56,544 bases of DNA from Herbivorax alkaliphila (GCF_030848475.1 NZ_JAVDDS010000026.1:1-56544), one strand, 5' to 3'. Positions 35,763 through 45,867 are shown, counted from the first letter of the stretch. Translations and numbers: made by a program. The notes: generated from the sequence alone by a model not told the origin.

Positions 35763-36602
35763 TTAAAATAAAAAACTTATATAAAAATATACTACCGGTG
35801 CACAAAACAATATGCTGTCAAATCTATCTAATGCTCCTCCATGTCCCGGCATTATATCTCCATAGTCCTTTACATTGACATACCTCTTTACAGAAGATGC
35901 CGCTAAATCTCCAAGCTGAGATATAACTCCACATAAAAGACCTAAACCTGCAAAATAATACAACGGTACTTTATCTAGCACATTAGCATTTAAAAGATAC
36001 AATCCGTAAACAATAGTTATAAGCATACATCCAAATACTCCACCAATTGCTCCTTCTACAGTTTTTTTAGGACTTATAGATAAAATAAGCTTTCTTTTTC
36101 CAAATAATCTACCTGAAAAATACGCAAAAGTATCTGTAGCCCATGCACCTATGAAAATAAACCATACTAAATAACTTCCCATTTCAATATTTCTTGTCAA
36201 AATTATAAATGAAAATAAGAAAGTTATATAAAATAAACTAAAAAAGGATAGGGATATATCTATAATGTTATATTTATCATTTAAAAATATAATAAAAGAA
36301 AACAAGAACATAACGCCTAAAAAAATAAATAACGCTAAAAACTGCATTGACATCATCTTATTTAAAATCTCTTTTATACTTTCAAAAGAATATTCAAATC
36401 CTAAAAAAACCAGCAAAAGGGCAGATAAATAACCTAACGATCTAACCGGTCTATATCCTGCATTTGAAACAGATTTATAAAATTCATTTAATGCAATAAG
36501 GCAAATTAAAGAAACAGCTAAACTCAACACAACGTTTCCAGCCCACAGTACCAATGCAAGCAAAACTAATCCAACAACACCACTTGCTATTCTAGTTTTC
36601 AT
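35763..36602 (-). CDS. cdsA: CdsA, CDP-diacylglycerol synthase
   Basis: 279 residues with about eight membrane segments. The family signature is near the C-terminus: SQLGDLAASSVKRYVNVKDYG with GHGGALDRFDS. It makes CDP-DAG from phosphatidate and CTP for phospholipid synthesis. It starts five bases after the uppS stop. Confidence 0.94.
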   Translation of the reverse strand: MKTRIASGVVGLVLLALVLWAGNVVLSLAVSLICLIALNEFYKSVSNAGYRPVRSLGYLSALLLVFLGFEYSFESIKEILNKMMSMQFLALFIFLGVMFLFSFIIFLNDKYNIIDISLSFFSLFYITFLFSFIILTRNIEMGSYLVWFIFIGAWATDTFAYFSGRLFGKRKLILSISPKKTVEGAIGGVFGCMLITIVYGLYLLNANVLDKVPLYYFAGLGLLCGVISQLGDLAASSVKRYVNVKDYGDIMPGHGGALDRFDSILFCAPVVYFYISFLF

Positions 36603-36607
36603 AAAAA

Positions 36608-37363
36608 TTATAGTCCTCCATATCGTCTATTTCTGTTTTGATAATCTAATATCGCCTCAACAATGTGGTCTTTTTTAAAATCAGGCCATAAGACATCTGT
36701 ATACCAAATCTCAGTATATGCAATCTGCCACAATAAAAAATTACTCAACCTGCTTTCATCACCAGGCCTGATAAGTATATCAGGATCTGGCATTCTACCT
36801 GTGTAAAGGCTCTTAGATATAATGTTTTCATCAATATCAGCTATGGATATTTTTCCCATGTCTACGTTTTTAACTATCTCCTTTACACCATTTACTATTT
36901 CATCTCTGCCACCATAATTTAATGCTATATTTAAAATTAATCCGTCATTTTTACGTGTTTTGTTTGTTACTCTTTCAATCTCTTTTTGAATTTCTGTGCT
37001 CATTGCACTTGTATCACCAATTGTTTGTATTCGTACATTTTTTCCACCTATATGCGTCTCTGCATTTTTTAAATAATCAAGCAATAAAGACATAAGTGAA
37101 CTTACTTCTGATTTTGGTCTTTTCCAATTTTCAGTAGAAAAAGCATATACCGTGAGATACTTTATGCCTATATCACTACAAAAAGTGGAAATAGCCTTTA
37201 GTGTTTTGGCTCCTTCTCTATGTCCCATTGTTCTTGGAAGACGTCTTTTTTTTGCCCATCTCCCATTTCCGTCCATTATTATGGCAATATGAACAGGTAA
37301 TTTGTCTAAATTCAACTCGGTATTATATCTATTCTTTTTAAAAAATCTACTAAAAAAACTCAT
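36608..37363 (-). CDS. uppS: UppS, undecaprenyl diphosphate synthase
   Basis: 251 residues from ATG 37363, which has GGAGG; a longer frame upstream has no ribosome site and covers leader hairpins. HIAIIMDGNGRWAKKR holds the catalytic Asp; GHREGAKTL, YAFSTENWKRP and LIRPGDESRLSNFLLWQ follow. It makes the C55 carrier lipid used by MraY and MurG. The 174-bp leader contains an AAGTCTT/AAGACTT stem and a GGGC/GCCC stem, so separate regulation is possible. Confidence 0.95.
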   Translation of the reverse strand: MSFFSRFFKKNRYNTELNLDKLPVHIAIIMDGNGRWAKKRRLPRTMGHREGAKTLKAISTFCSDIGIKYLTVYAFSTENWKRPKSEVSSLMSLLLDYLKNAETHIGGKNVRIQTIGDTSAMSTEIQKEIERVTNKTRKNDGLILNIALNYGGRDEIVNGVKEIVKNVDMGKISIADIDENIISKSLYTGRMPDPDILIRPGDESRLSNFLLWQIAYTEIWYTDVLWPDFKKDHIVEAILDYQNRNRRYGGL

Positions 37364-37527
37364 TTTAACCTCCAAAACATGCCATAATAAAATCTCTGGG
37401 CATTTAGCCCCTTCAATATTAAGTCTTTCACTTCGCTTTAAGACTTCTAACAAAAATTTTAGAAAGAAATTGTAATAGTAACAAAATACATTTTAACAAA
37501 ACCTAATAATATTGTAAAGCTAATATA

Positions 37528-37551
37528 AACCCCTCTTTTAAAAGAGGGGTT
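37528..37551 (-). terminator. Hairpin overlapping the end of the 66-aa gene
   Basis: AACCCCTCTTTT pairs with AAAAGAGGGGTT, 12 bases with no loop beyond the centre. It contains the stop codon of the upstream gene. On the minus strand TATATTAG follows, so it is a terminator with a weak U-tract or a processing signal before uppS. Confidence 0.6.
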
Positions 37552-37738
37552 TACAAACAATAAGTTCAATATCTAATTTATTCAATTCCTTTGCATTTAT
37601 TACTCTGTAATAATCATCATACTCATTTGATAAGTGTTTAGGTGGTGAGGTAACTTTTACAGAATGCAAACATCTGCCTTCCTTTTCGATTATTTCTTTT
37701 GCCTCTTTAAAAGTCAATGCTAAAACCTTATTAATCAT
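37538..37738 (-). CDS. Conserved small protein of unknown function
   Basis: 66 residues. It starts 4 bp after the frr stop with GAGGT upstream, so it is part of the operon. The product is mixed alpha/beta in pattern (ALTFKEAKEIIEKEG, then VTSPPKHLSNEYDDYYRVIN). No membrane segment or known motif. Its stop lies inside the hairpin at 37528-37551. I do not recognise a characterised family. Confidence 0.75.
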   Translation of the reverse strand: MINKVLALTFKEAKEIIEKEGRCLHSVKVTSPPKHLSNEYDDYYRVINAKELNKLDIELIVCKPLF

Positions 37739-37741
37739 GCT

Positions 37742-38299
37742 TTATACCTCAAGTATTTCCTCTTCTTTTTTCTTAATTATGGAATCAATATCTGCAACAT
37801 AATTGTTGGTTAAATCCTGAATATCTTTTTCTGCAATTTTTAAATCATCTTCAGTGATTTCTGACTTTTTCTCCATGGCTTTCATTTTTTCAATAGCTTC
37901 TCTTCTTATGGCTCTAATGGCAACCTTACCCTCTTCTCCATACTTTTTCGAAACTTTTGTAAGTTCTTTTCTTCTGTCTTCAGTTAAAGGAGGGAAAATC
38001 AATCTGATTACCTTTCCATCGTTATTTGGATTAATCCCAATATCAGCTTTTTGGATTTCTTTTTCAATATCTTTTAACAACTTTCCTTCCCAAGGTTGAA
38101 TCACTATAACTCTCGCCTCAGGAGTAGATATATTCGCCAGCTGATTAATTGGTGTAGGAACACCATAATAATCTATAGTTATCTTTTCTAAAATTGCTGG
38201 ATTGGCTCTGCCGGCTCTAATACCATTAAGTTCTTCCCTTAAAACACTTAACGTTTTATTCATTTTCTCTTTTATGTTTTTGTATTCCTCTTTAGACAT
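37742..38299 (-). CDS. frr: Frr, ribosome recycling factor
   Basis: 185 residues from ATG 38299, the typical length; an upstream GTG overlaps the AGGAGAGG site. LREELNGIRAGRANPAILEKI and PPLTEDRRKELTK are conserved. With EF-G it splits post-termination ribosomes. Encoded 20 bp after pyrH. Confidence 0.96.
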   Translation of the reverse strand: MSKEEYKNIKEKMNKTLSVLREELNGIRAGRANPAILEKITIDYYGVPTPINQLANISTPEARVIVIQPWEGKLLKDIEKEIQKADIGINPNNDGKVIRLIFPPLTEDRRKELTKVSKKYGEEGKVAIRAIRREAIEKMKAMEKKSEITEDDLKIAEKDIQDLTNNYVADIDSIIKKKEEEILEV

Positions 38300-38319
38300 A
38301 CTAGACACCTCTCCTTATA

Positions 38320-39027
38320 TTATATTATTATTGTCCCAATACTTTCACCTGAAACTACTTTTATAATATTTTCAGGATTGTCCAAACCAAAAACTATAAT
38401 AGGAATGTCATTATCTTTGCAAAGAGAAGCTGCTGTTGAATCCATTACACCAAGTCCTTTATTTAGCACATCAAGATATGAAAGCCGTTCAAACTTTTTT
38501 GCTTCTGGATTGGTTTTTGGATCACTATCATACACACCATCAACTTTCTTTGCCAGTAAAATAACTTCAGCATCTATTTCTGCCGCTCTAAGTGCTGCTG
38601 TAGTATCTGTTGAAAAATATGGGTTTCCTGTGCCACAGGCAAAAATCACAATTCTCTTTTTCTCTAAATGCCTTACCGATTTTCTTCTTATATACGGTTC
38701 TGCTATCTGCCTCATTTCTATTGCAGTCTGAACCCTAGTTGGAACTCCTCTTGTCTCCAATGCATCCTGCAGACCTAAAGCATTTATAACAGTTGCAAGC
38801 ATACCCATATGATCGGCAGTTGTTCTGTCCATTCCTATTCCACTTCTACCTCTCCAAAAATTTCCCCCACCTACAACAATTGCAATCTCTACTCCAGTTT
38901 CGTACACCTCTTTAATTCTACTTGAAACTTCATTTATCGTATCAGTATTTATTCCCTGTTTTTCGTCACCTGCTAAAGCCTCACCACTAATTTTTAAAAT
39001 AATTCTTTTATATTTAATTTTCTGCAT
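38320..39027 (-). CDS. pyrH: PyrH, UMP kinase
   Basis: 235 residues of the amino-acid-kinase fold. [34 protein letters not shown] and the TDTTAALRA segment are diagnostic of bacterial UMP kinases, which are hexamers regulated by GTP and UTP. Follows tsf. Confidence 0.96.
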   Translation of the reverse strand: MQKIKYKRIILKISGEALAGDEKQGINTDTINEVSSRIKEVYETGVEIAIVVGGGNFWRGRSGIGMDRTTADHMGMLATVINALGLQDALETRGVPTRVQTAIEMRQIAEPYIRRKSVRHLEKKRIVIFACGTGNPYFSTDTTAALRAAEIDAEVILLAKKVDGVYDSDPKTNPEAKKFERLSYLDVLNKGLGVMDSTAASLCKDNDIPIIVFGLDNPENIIKVVSGESIGTIII

Positions 39028-39060
39028 TTGAAAATTTCACCCATTCTTTTCATTATTTCT

Positions 39061-39094
39061 AAAAAAGGAACATATAATATAAACTATATGCTCC
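39061..39094 (-). terminator. Intrinsic terminator after tsf
   Basis: On the minus strand GGAGCATATA pairs with TATATGTTCC (one G-U) and is followed by TTTTTT. It lies about 20 bases past the tsf stop and would partly uncouple rpsB-tsf from pyrH. Confidence 0.75.
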
Positions 39095-39111
39095 CATAAA
39101 CTCCATAATAA

Positions 39112-39759
39112 TTAGCCCTTAATCTGTTTCATAACTTCTTCTTCAAAATCCTCTTCCTTCTTTTCTATACCTTCTCCTCTTTCAAATCTTGCAAATCTTC
39201 TAATATTTATGTTCTCACCTATAGTAGCAATTTTTTCGTTTAAAAGATCTTGTATAGTCTTATCTGGATCCTTAATCCATGGTTGTTCTAAAAGACATAT
39301 TTCTTTGTAATATTTTCCTATTCTTCCTTCAACCATCTTTTCAACTATTTTTTCTGGTTTACCTTCATTAAGAGCCTGTGCTTTTAAAATTTCTTTTTCT
39401 TTTTCAATTGCCTCAGCCGGAACCTCTTCTCTCTTTATGTATTCAGGCTTGTTTGCTGCAATTTGCATAGCTATCTCTTTTACAAATGCCTTAAACTCTT
39501 CATTTTTAGCTGCAAAATCAGTTTCAATGTTAACCTCAACTAAAACACCTATTCTTCCGTCACCATGTATATAAGAGTCAACTAACCCTTCTGCCGCAAC
39601 TCTTCCTGCTTTTTTAGCAGCTGCTGCAAGACCTTTTTCTCTTAATAATTCACTGGCCTTTTCTATATTACCTTCAGCCTCAGAAAGAGCCTTCTTGCAG
39701 TCCATCATACCTGCTCCAGTTTTTTCACGAAGTTCTTTAACCATACCAGCAGTAACCAT
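39112..39759 (-). CDS. tsf: Tsf, elongation factor Ts
   Basis: 215 residues. [22 protein letters not shown] opens the UBA-like domain, and [17 protein letters not shown] marks the core. It regenerates EF-Tu-GTP. The short form lacks the second core repeat seen in enteric EF-Ts, as is usual in many Firmicutes. GGAGG upstream of the ATG. Confidence 0.95.
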   Translation of the reverse strand: MVTAGMVKELREKTGAGMMDCKKALSEAEGNIEKASELLREKGLAAAAKKAGRVAAEGLVDSYIHGDGRIGVLVEVNIETDFAAKNEEFKAFVKEIAMQIAANKPEYIKREEVPAEAIEKEKEILKAQALNEGKPEKIVEKMVEGRIGKYYKEICLLEQPWIKDPDKTIQDLLNEKIATIGENINIRRFARFERGEGIEKKEEDFEEEVMKQIKG

Positions 39760-39821
39760 TCCTACTCCTCCAAACTTTATTTAATTTGTTTAAATATTAT
39801 TCAAATTTATTAATTAACAAA

Positions 39822-39878
39822 ACATTGTTAATAACAGTACCCCTTTTAAAAGGCCGCTTAAGCAACTTCTTAAAAGGA
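39822..39878 (-). promoter_or_regulatory. Hairpins in the rpsB-tsf spacer
   Basis: TTAACAA-AACA-TTGTTAA and a CCTTTTAAAAGG palindrome, each with a short AT-rich stem, lie in the 141-bp spacer. They may set the rpsB:tsf ratio by attenuation. No strong U-run follows. Confidence 0.35.
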
Positions 39879-39900
39879 ATACAAATTATAATACAAAAAT

Positions 39901-40704
39901 TTAAGCTTCAACAGCTTTTTCTTTCTTTTCTTCTTTTTCTTCTTTCTTTTCTTCCTTTTTTTCTTGTACTTTCTGTTGTTCTTGTACTTTCTGTTGTTCT
40001 TCTTGGTCTTCATTCATTTGCTCGCCCTGTCTTCCTTCTATCACTGCATCCGCCATCTTCGCTGCAATTAATTTTACAGCCCTTATAGCATCATCATTTC
40101 CTGGAATAACATAATCAATTTCATCAGGATCACAATTTGTATCAACAATTGCAACAATAGGTATTCCTATCTTTCTTGCTTCTAAGATAGCATTTCTTTC
40201 TTTTCTTGGATCTACTACAAACAATGCACCCGGCAGACCTTTCATATTCTTTATTCCACCTAGATACTTCTCAAGCTTAGCCATCTCATTTTTAAGCTTT
40301 ATTACTTCTTTTTTAGGCAAAACTTCAAAAACGCCTTCCTCTTCCATTTGAGTTAATTCTTTTAGTCTATCTATTCTCTTACGAATAGTCTTGAAGTTTG
40401 TCAACATTCCTCCTAGCCATCTGGCATTAACAAAAAACTGTTCTGCCTTTAATGCCTCGTCCTTTATTGAATCCTGTGCCTGCTTTTTTGTACCTACAAA
40501 GAGAATGCCCTGTCCATTCATTGCAACCTCTCTGATAAAGTAATAAGCTTCTTCAATTTTTTTCACAGTTTTTTGAAGATCTATTATATAGATACCATTT
40601 CTTTCTGTGAAAATATACTCCGCCATTTTAGGATTCCATCTTCTAGTTTGATGTCCAAAGTGAACCCCTGCTTCTAACAACTGTTTCATTGATATAACGC
40701 CCAT
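39901..40704 (-). CDS. rpsB: RpsB, ribosomal protein S2
   Basis: 267 residues. [34 protein letters not shown] and [13 protein letters not shown] are S2 signatures. The last 40 residues form an extra tail of Glu, Lys and Gln with KVQEQQ and EKKEEK repeats, beyond the typical end near position 225. GGAGGTG precedes the ATG. Confidence 0.96.
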   Translation of the reverse strand: MGVISMKQLLEAGVHFGHQTRRWNPKMAEYIFTERNGIYIIDLQKTVKKIEEAYYFIREVAMNGQGILFVGTKKQAQDSIKDEALKAEQFFVNARWLGGMLTNFKTIRKRIDRLKELTQMEEEGVFEVLPKKEVIKLKNEMAKLEKYLGGIKNMKGLPGALFVVDPRKERNAILEARKIGIPIVAIVDTNCDPDEIDYVIPGNDDAIRAVKLIAAKMADAVIEGRQGEQMNEDQEEQQKVQEQQKVQEKKEEKKEEKEEKKEKAVEA

Positions 40705-40803
40705 ATTAAAACACCTCCGATTAGTTTATACCGCCGGAACTCTCATCTTTATGAAAAACCTTACGGCACTTTCCCATAAATCAAATTCCGTGTGTATTTT
40801 CCG
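40705..40803 (-). promoter_or_regulatory. rpsB leader RNA
   Basis: The predicted leader of about 100 nt contains GTGCCGTAAGG and, 25 nt later, GAGTTCCGGCGG, which can pair through GCCG/CGGC. A structured leader would fit autoregulation by S2, which is known in other bacteria. I cannot match it to a described Firmicutes motif. Confidence 0.35.
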
Positions 40804-40809
40804 TTAAGT

Positions 40810-40838
40810 AGTATATCACATAGTCTTACTTTTATCAA
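40810..40838 (-). promoter_or_regulatory. rpsB promoter
   Basis: Minus-strand TTGATA (40833-40838), 17-bp spacer, TATACT (40810-40815). A near-consensus promoter that would start the rpsB-tsf transcript about 100 nt before rpsB. Confidence 0.7.
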
Positions 40839-40930
40839 TGCTCAATATACTATTTAGAGAAAAAATTTTCTAAATACTCTATTGATATCTGTATTAATAC
40901 TACATTTTTTTCATGATTTTATGTATATGC

Positions 40931-41572
40931 TCATACACATGTTTTTAAACGCTTTTTTTCCCTAAATTCTTTTATCATATCTACAAAAAATCTATGAAAT
41001 TCTAAATTTTCAGTCAATTCAGGATGAAAAGAAGTAACAAGCATATTGTTTTGCTTTGCTGCAACAATTTTATTATCTAACTGGTACAATACATCCACGC
41101 CTGCTAAAACCTCTTCAATCCATGGAGCCCTTATAAAAACCAATGGAAGTTCATTTTTAGATACTTTACTTATATGTCCCTTAGTTAAAAAACTATCCAA
41201 CTGACTTCCATATGCATTTCTCCTTACTTTTATATCCATAACAGACAGGTGAGTATTTTCTTCTTCTAGTATCTCTTTTGCCAGAAGAATCATTCCTGCA
41301 CATGTCCCCCAAACAGGCATACCTGACTTTATTTTTTCTCTTACAGGGGCTGTCATATTAAAAACATTTAAGAGATTGCCTAATGTAGTGCTTTCTCCAC
41401 CTGGCAATATAAGTCCATCAACGCTATTTAACTCATCTACAGTTCTTACCTCTACTGGCTTTACATCGCCCAGCCTTTTTATTGAGTTTACATGCTCTTT
41501 TACAGACCCCTGAAAAGATAATATTCCTACTTTAATAATATTACCACCCTCTATTTGACAAAACATTCTCAT
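40931..41572 (-). CDS. pdxT: PdxT, glutaminase subunit of PLP synthase
   Basis: Class I glutamine amidotransferase that supplies ammonia to Pdx[28 protein letters not shown], the nucleophile Cys in [12 protein letters not shown] and [16 protein letters not shown] are conserved. The start is uncertain. ATG at 41572 lies 32 bp inside pdxS without a ribosome site. A GAGGGTGG site sits correctly before an ATT at 41536, where the family Met (MKVGIL) should be. Up to 213 residues. Confidence 0.93.
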   Translation of the reverse strand: MRMFCQIEGGNIIKVGILSFQGSVKEHVNSIKRLGDVKPVEVRTVDELNSVDGLILPGGESTTLGNLLNVFNMTAPVREKIKSGMPVWGTCAGMILLAKEILEEENTHLSVMDIKVRRNAYGSQLDSFLTKGHISKVSKNELPLVFIRAPWIEEVLAGVDVLYQLDNKIVAAKQNNMLVTSFHPELTENLEFHRFFVDMIKEFREKKRLKTCV

Positions 41573-42419
41573 TTTCTATTTGAGAAATTTCAATTCCATG
41601 CATTGGCTCTCCAAGATCTTCTGACACTTCTGCAATTATTTCTGGTTTGTCATAAGAGCTGGTTGCCTTTACAATTGCCTTTGCAGTTTTTTCTGGATTT
41701 GAAGACTTAAATATTCCTGAACCTACAAAAACACCTTCACTTCCTAATTGCATCATTAATGCAGCATCAGATGGCGTTGCTACACCTCCAGCAGCAAAAT
41801 TTACCACAGGCAATTTTCCATCTTCTGCAACTTTAACAACTAACTCATACGGAGCTGCAATTTCTTTTGCAAAAGTCATTAATTCTTCTTTTGGAAGATT
41901 TGTAAGCTTTCTAATCTCAGACATAATTGTCCTCATATGCCTTACTGCCTCAACAATATTGCCAGTTCCCGCTTCCCCTTTTGTCCTTATCATTGATGCA
42001 CCTTCGCCAATTCTTCTAAGTGCTTCTCCTAAATTTTTAGCTCCGCAAACAAAAGGTATTTTAAATTTATCTTTATCTATATGGTACATTTCATCTGCAG
42101 GTGTCAGCACTTCACTTTCATCGATATAATCAATACCTAAAGCCTCTAAAACCTGTGCTTCAACAATGTGTCCTATTCTAGCTTTTGCCATAACAGGTAT
42201 AGATACGGCCTTCTTTATACCATTTATCATTTTAGGGTCGGACATTCTAGCAACACCGCCCTGTTTTCTTATATCAGCCGGTACCCTCTCTAATGCCATT
42301 ACTGCAACAGCTCCTGCTTTTTGAGCTATTTCTGCTTCTTCTGGAGTGGTAACATCCATTATCACTCCACCTTTTAGCATTTGTGCTAAATTTTTGTTTA
42401 ATTCAAGTCTTTCAGTCAT
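41541..42419 (-). CDS. pdxS: PdxS, PLP synthase subunit
   Basis: 292 residues from ATG 42419 (GGAGGG upstream). TIM barrel with [39 protein letters not shown] and [21 protein letters not shown]. It forms pyridoxal 5'-phosphate from ribose 5-phosphate, glyceraldehyde 3-phosphate and PdxT-derived ammonia. Its promoter lies at 42477-42505. Confidence 0.96.
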   Translation of the reverse strand: MTERLELNKNLAQMLKGGVIMDVTTPEEAEIAQKAGAVAVMALERVPADIRKQGGVARMSDPKMINGIKKAVSIPVMAKARIGHIVEAQVLEALGIDYIDESEVLTPADEMYHIDKDKFKIPFVCGAKNLGEALRRIGEGASMIRTKGEAGTGNIVEAVRHMRTIMSEIRKLTNLPKEELMTFAKEIAAPYELVVKVAEDGKLPVVNFAAGGVATPSDAALMMQLGSEGVFVGSGIFKSSNPEKTAKAIVKATSSYDKPEIIAEVSEDLGEPMHGIEISQIENENVLSNRGW

Positions 42420-42476
42420 AAAAAATCCCTCCATCTGTATCGATACACTAATAATTATTGTATTAATCTTTTAGGC

Positions 42477-42505
42477 ATTTTCACACAAATTTATACTAAA
42501 GTCAA
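42477..42505 (-). promoter_or_regulatory. pdxST promoter
   Basis: Minus-strand TTGACT (42500-42505), 17-bp spacer, GAAAAT (42477-42482). A fair -35 with a weak -10. The remaining AT-rich DNA to 42660 shows no gene. Confidence 0.45.
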
Positions 42506-42664
42506 TAAAAATTCATAAAAATAATATTTTTTTATAGTTAGTATTGCTCACTTTAAAATTTTCTAATCCTACAACCAGAAACATAAGAATCCAACTTCGT
42601 ACATGCTAAGATTTTGTTTATAAACTTTAATTTGCTTATAAACTTTAAATAGTATAAAATCTCC

Positions 42665-42702
42665 AAGGTACATATTATTTAAGTGAATGAAATATACACC
42701 TT
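42665..42702. repeat. MITE-like palindrome, solo copy
   Basis: AAGGTACATATTATTT and AAATATACACCTTTT form imperfect arms around GTGAATG. Read on the minus strand it gives GGTGTATATTTCATTCA and AAATAATATGTACC, the same order as the units at 31975-32017. No target duplication is visible. It lies just upstream of the typA promoter. Confidence 0.5.
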
Positions 42703-42717
42703 TTATAAAGCTTTTTG

Positions 42718-42746
42718 TTGACAACTGTTATTGTGATAACTTAAAA
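42718..42746 (+). promoter_or_regulatory. typA promoter
   Basis: TTGACA (42718-42723), 17-bp spacer, TTAAAA (42741-42746). Transcription would begin near 42753 and produce a leader of about 125 nt. Confidence 0.6.
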
Positions 42747-42761
42747 TTATTAATGTGAAAA

Positions 42762-42856
42762 TTTCAGGAGAAGATAAAGATTATTTTATAAAGTATATTT
42801 GCATCACTTCTATCTCATCCTGAAATATAATACAAAATATATACTTTGTGATGCAA
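42762..42856 (+). promoter_or_regulatory. Structured typA leader with interleaved inverted repeats
   Basis: TTTCAGGA (42762-42769) pairs with TCCTGAAA (42818-42825). AAAGTATAT (42790-42798) pairs with ATATACTTT (42839-42847). TTGCATCAC (42799-42807) pairs with GTGATGCAA (42848-42856). The order means the first and third pairs cross each other, and the second and third also cross, so they form a pseudoknot or alternative folds. The last arm ends 6 nt before the AAGGAG site. Confidence 0.6.
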
Positions 42857-42877
42857 ATTACTAGAAGGAGTTTTTTA

Positions 42878-44677
42878 GTGAAGCAAACAAGAGAGAATTT
42901 AAGAAACATAGCAATTATTGCTCATGTAGATCATGGAAAGACAACATTAGTAGATGGACTTTTAAAACAAAGCGGAATATTTAGAGAAAACCAACAGGTT
43001 AGCGATAGAATTATGGATTCTAATGATCTTGAAAGAGAAAGAGGAATTACAATCCTTTCTAAAAACACTGCTATTACTTACAACGGGGTTAAAATAAATA
43101 TAGTGGACACCCCTGGCCATGCAGATTTTGGTGGTGAGGTTGAGCGTGTCTTAAAAATGGTTGATGGCGTACTGCTTTTAGTTGATTCTTTTGAAGGTAC
43201 AATGCCTCAAACAAGATTTGTCTTAAAAAAAGCATTACAGCTTAATTTAAAACCAATAGTGGTAATAAACAAAATTGACCGACCTGAAGCAAGACCTGAT
43301 GCAGTACTAGATGAAGTTTTGGAATTATTTATTGAGCTTGGTGCTAATGACGAACAGCTTGAGTTTCCAGTTATATATGCCTCATCTAAGGAAGGATATG
43401 CAACTTTAGACTTAAAGGACGATGCTTTAAATTTAAAGCCGTTATTTGAAGCTATAATAGATACTGTTCCAGAACCAACAGGTTTTATGGACAAACCCCT
43501 TCAGTTTTTAGTTTCCAGCATAGATTATGATGAATATGTTGGTAGAATTGCTGTGGGAAGAATTGAAAGAGGTTCAATAGAAGCTGGGCAAACTGCTGCT
43601 TTATGCAGAAGAGATGGTTCTTCAGAAAATATAAAGGTGAGTAATCTATATACTTTTGAAGGCTTAAAAAGAGCCGAAGCAAGTTCAGCAACCTTAGGGG
43701 ATATTATTGCAATATCAGGTATAGGGCACATTACTATAGGTGAAACAATTTGCGATATAACCCAAATAGACCCTCTTCCCTTTATTGAAATTGATGAACC
43801 TACCATATCTATGACATTTAGTGTAAACAACAGTCCCTTTGCAGGTCAGGAAGGAACTTATGTAACATCACGCCATATTAGAGATAGGCTTTTTAAAGAG
43901 CTTGAAACAAATGTAAGTTTAAGAGTAGAGGAGACAAATTCTCCTGACTCACTTAAAGTTTCAGGAAGGGGTGAGCTCCATCTTTCTATTTTAATTGAAA
44001 CTATGAGAAGACAGGGATATGAATTCCAAATTTCTAAGCCCACTGTAGTTTATAAGGAAATAGATGGTTTAAAATGTGAGCCTATAGAGCATTTAACCAT
44101 TGACGTTCCCGAAGACTACATGGGAGTGGTTATGGAAAAGCTGGGAACCAGAAAATCAGAACTGATAAACATGGTATCCGCCATGCAGGGATATATGAGA
44201 TTGGAATTTAAAATTCCTGCAAGATGCCTAATAGGCTATAGATCAGAACTTTTGACTGACACAAAGGGAAATGGTATAATGAATCATGTGTTTCATGCAT
44301 TCGAGCCTTTCAAAGGTGAGTTACCTAGTAGACGAAGAGGTTCAATGATTGCATGGGAAGATGGTGAATCTGCAACTTATGGTCTTTATAATGCTCAAGA
44401 AAGAGGCATTTTATTTATAAATCCAGGAACTAGGGTATATAAAGGCATGATAATTGGTGAAAATGCAAAGCAGCAAGATATTTTAGTAAATGTTTGTAAA
44501 AAGAAGCATGTAACAAATGTAAGAGCTTCTGGCTCTGACGACGCTTTAAAACTTACACCTCCAACTCTGCTAAGTCTAGAACAGGCTTTAGAATTTATTG
44601 CAGAGGATGAATTAGTTGAAGTTACACCAGAAAACATAAGGCTTAGAAAAAAGGCTTTAAATGGTAATAGGAACTAA
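42878..44677 (+). CDS. typA: TypA/BipA, ribosome-associated GTPase
   Basis: 599 residues from GTG 42878 with AAGGAG 7 nt upstream; an earlier ATG at 42848 lies inside the leader repeats. G motifs [21 protein letters not shown] and [16 protein letters not shown]-like domains II, III and V and the BipA-specific C-terminal domain ([10 protein letters not shown]) follow. It helps assemble the large ribosomal subunit, mainly at low temperature. Followed by mltG 26 bp downstream. Confidence 0.95.
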   Translation: MKQTRENLRNIAIIAHVDHGKTTLVDGLLKQSGIFRENQQVSDRIMDSNDLERERGITILSKNTAITYNGVKINIVDTPGHADFGGEVERVLKMVDGVLLLVDSFEGTMPQTRFVLKKALQLNLKPIVVINKIDRPEARPDAVLDEVLELFIELGANDEQLEFPVIYASSKEGYATLDLKDDALNLKPLFEAIIDTVPEPTGFMDKPLQFLVSSIDYDEYVGRIAVGRIERGSIEAGQTAALCRRDGSSENIKVSNLYTFEGLKRAEASSATLGDIIAISGIGHITIGETICDITQIDPLPFIEIDEPTISMTFSVNNSPFAGQEGTYVTSRHIRDRLFKELETNVSLRVEETNSPDSLKVSGRGELHLSILIETMRRQGYEFQISKPTVVYKEIDGLKCEPIEHLTIDVPEDYMGVVMEKLGTRKSELINMVSAMQGYMRLEFKIPARCLIGYRSELLTDTKGNGIMNHVFHAFEPFKGELPSRRRGSMIAWEDGESATYGLYNAQERGILFINPGTRVYKGMIIGENAKQQDILVNVCKKKHVTNVRASGSDDALKLTPPTLLSLEQALEFIAEDELVEVTPENIRLRKKALNGNRN

Positions 44678-44703
44678 AAATATTATATAAAGTGGTGAGT
44701 AAC

Positions 44704-45822
44704 ATGAATGGGGAGATTTCTAAAACAAAAAAAAGAAAAACAACAAAGAAACGCAAAAATATTTTTTTATCCTTGTTTTTGTATATTTTGTTTTTCTTAG
44801 TGATATTTATTATAAGTGCAACCATTAGTTATAATTTTATAACTGGAATGGACAAACTTCCTATGAGTGAAGTAATGGAAAAAATAGACTCTAGAAGTGC
44901 TGTAGAAATTGAAATTCCTTTTAATTCTAGCACTGATGACATTGCTAAAATACTTGAGGAAGAAGAACTAATTAAATATCCACTTATTTTTAAGTATCTT
45001 TCATTTTTTAATGGTCATGAAGGAAATTACAGGTCAGGACAGCATTTAATTTCTGAAGATTTAACATACGACGAAATAATGAGAGTACTTAGCCAGAACC
45101 CTATAAGTACTAATATAACTATACCAGAAGGTAAAAATTTCACTGAAACTGTAGATATACTGGTAAGTAATAATCTTATAGATAAAGATGATTTTATCAA
45201 AACAGCTACTGAAGAAACTTTTGATTATAAGTTTTTAAAAGATATTCCAGAAAGAGAAAATCCATTAGAAGGATATCTATTTCCGGATACCTATTTCTTT
45301 GATCCAAACTCGAGTTCAAGGGCAGTAATAAGAAGATTTCTTGATAATTTTAATGTTAGATTTACACCTGAATTTTATAGACGAACTGAAGAACTTGATA
45401 TGACTGTTGATGAAGTAATAACGCTGGCATCAATTATAGAAAAAGAAACAAAAGTTCCAGAAGAAAAAGAAATTGTGTCCAGTGTTTTTCATAACAGACT
45501 AAAAAGTGATGATCCTTCTTTTGATAAATTGCAGTCCTGTGCTACTATACAGTATATAATTTTCGAAAAAGAGGGTAAGGTGAAGGAAACAATATCAAAC
45601 GAAGACACAAAGATAGAACATCCTTATAATACTTATCTTCATGAAGGTTTGCCGCCAGGACCTATTTGTTCACCTGGTATTGACTCTATAATTGCAGCAC
45701 TTTATCCTAATGAAGAATCTGATTATATGTTTTTTGTAGCAAGAGGAGATGGAAGTCATGAATTTTCAAGAACTAATGAGGAGCACGAAGCAGCCAAAGA
45801 AAAATATGAAGTAACTTATTAG
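44704..45822 (+). CDS. mltG: MltG, endolytic peptidoglycan transglycosylase
   Basis: 372 residues from ATG 44704 (GGTGAG upstream). A strongly basic N-terminus is followed by one membrane helix (about 23-45), a LysM-like region and the YceG catalytic domain with NPLEGYLFPDTYFF, the catalytic Glu in ASIIEKET, and HPYNTYLHEGLPPGPICSPG. It cleaves nascent glycan strands and sets their length. It corresponds to yrrL, which in Bacillus also stands before trmR and trhP. Confidence 0.93.
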   Translation: MNGEISKTKKRKTTKKRKNIFLSLFLYILFFLVIFIISATISYNFITGMDKLPMSEVMEKIDSRSAVEIEIPFNSSTDDIAKILEEEELIKYPLIFKYLSFFNGHEGNYRSGQHLISEDLTYDEIMRVLSQNPISTNITIPEGKNFTETVDILVSNNLIDKDDFIKTATEETFDYKFLKDIPERENPLEGYLFPDTYFFDPNSSSRAVIRRFLDNFNVRFTPEFYRRTEELDMTVDEVITLASIIEKETKVPEEKEIVSSVFHNRLKSDDPSFDKLQSCATIQYIIFEKEGKVKETISNEDTKIEHPYNTYLHEGLPPGPICSPGIDSIIAALYPNEESDYMFFVARGDGSHEFSRTNEEHEAAKEKYEVTY

Positions 45823-45867
45823 TGAATTTAATAAAATAGAATTCCTCATACCAAAACTTTAAATTTA

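Noticed and set aside
37364-37453. Longer UppS start
   Set aside because: The extra frame lies over leader hairpins and has no ribosome site; ATG 37363 has GGAGG and the right length.
42848-42877. Ten-residue N-terminal extension of TypA from ATG 42848
   Set aside because: The ATG sits inside the leader repeat arm; GTG 42878 has AAGGAG and gives the conserved start.
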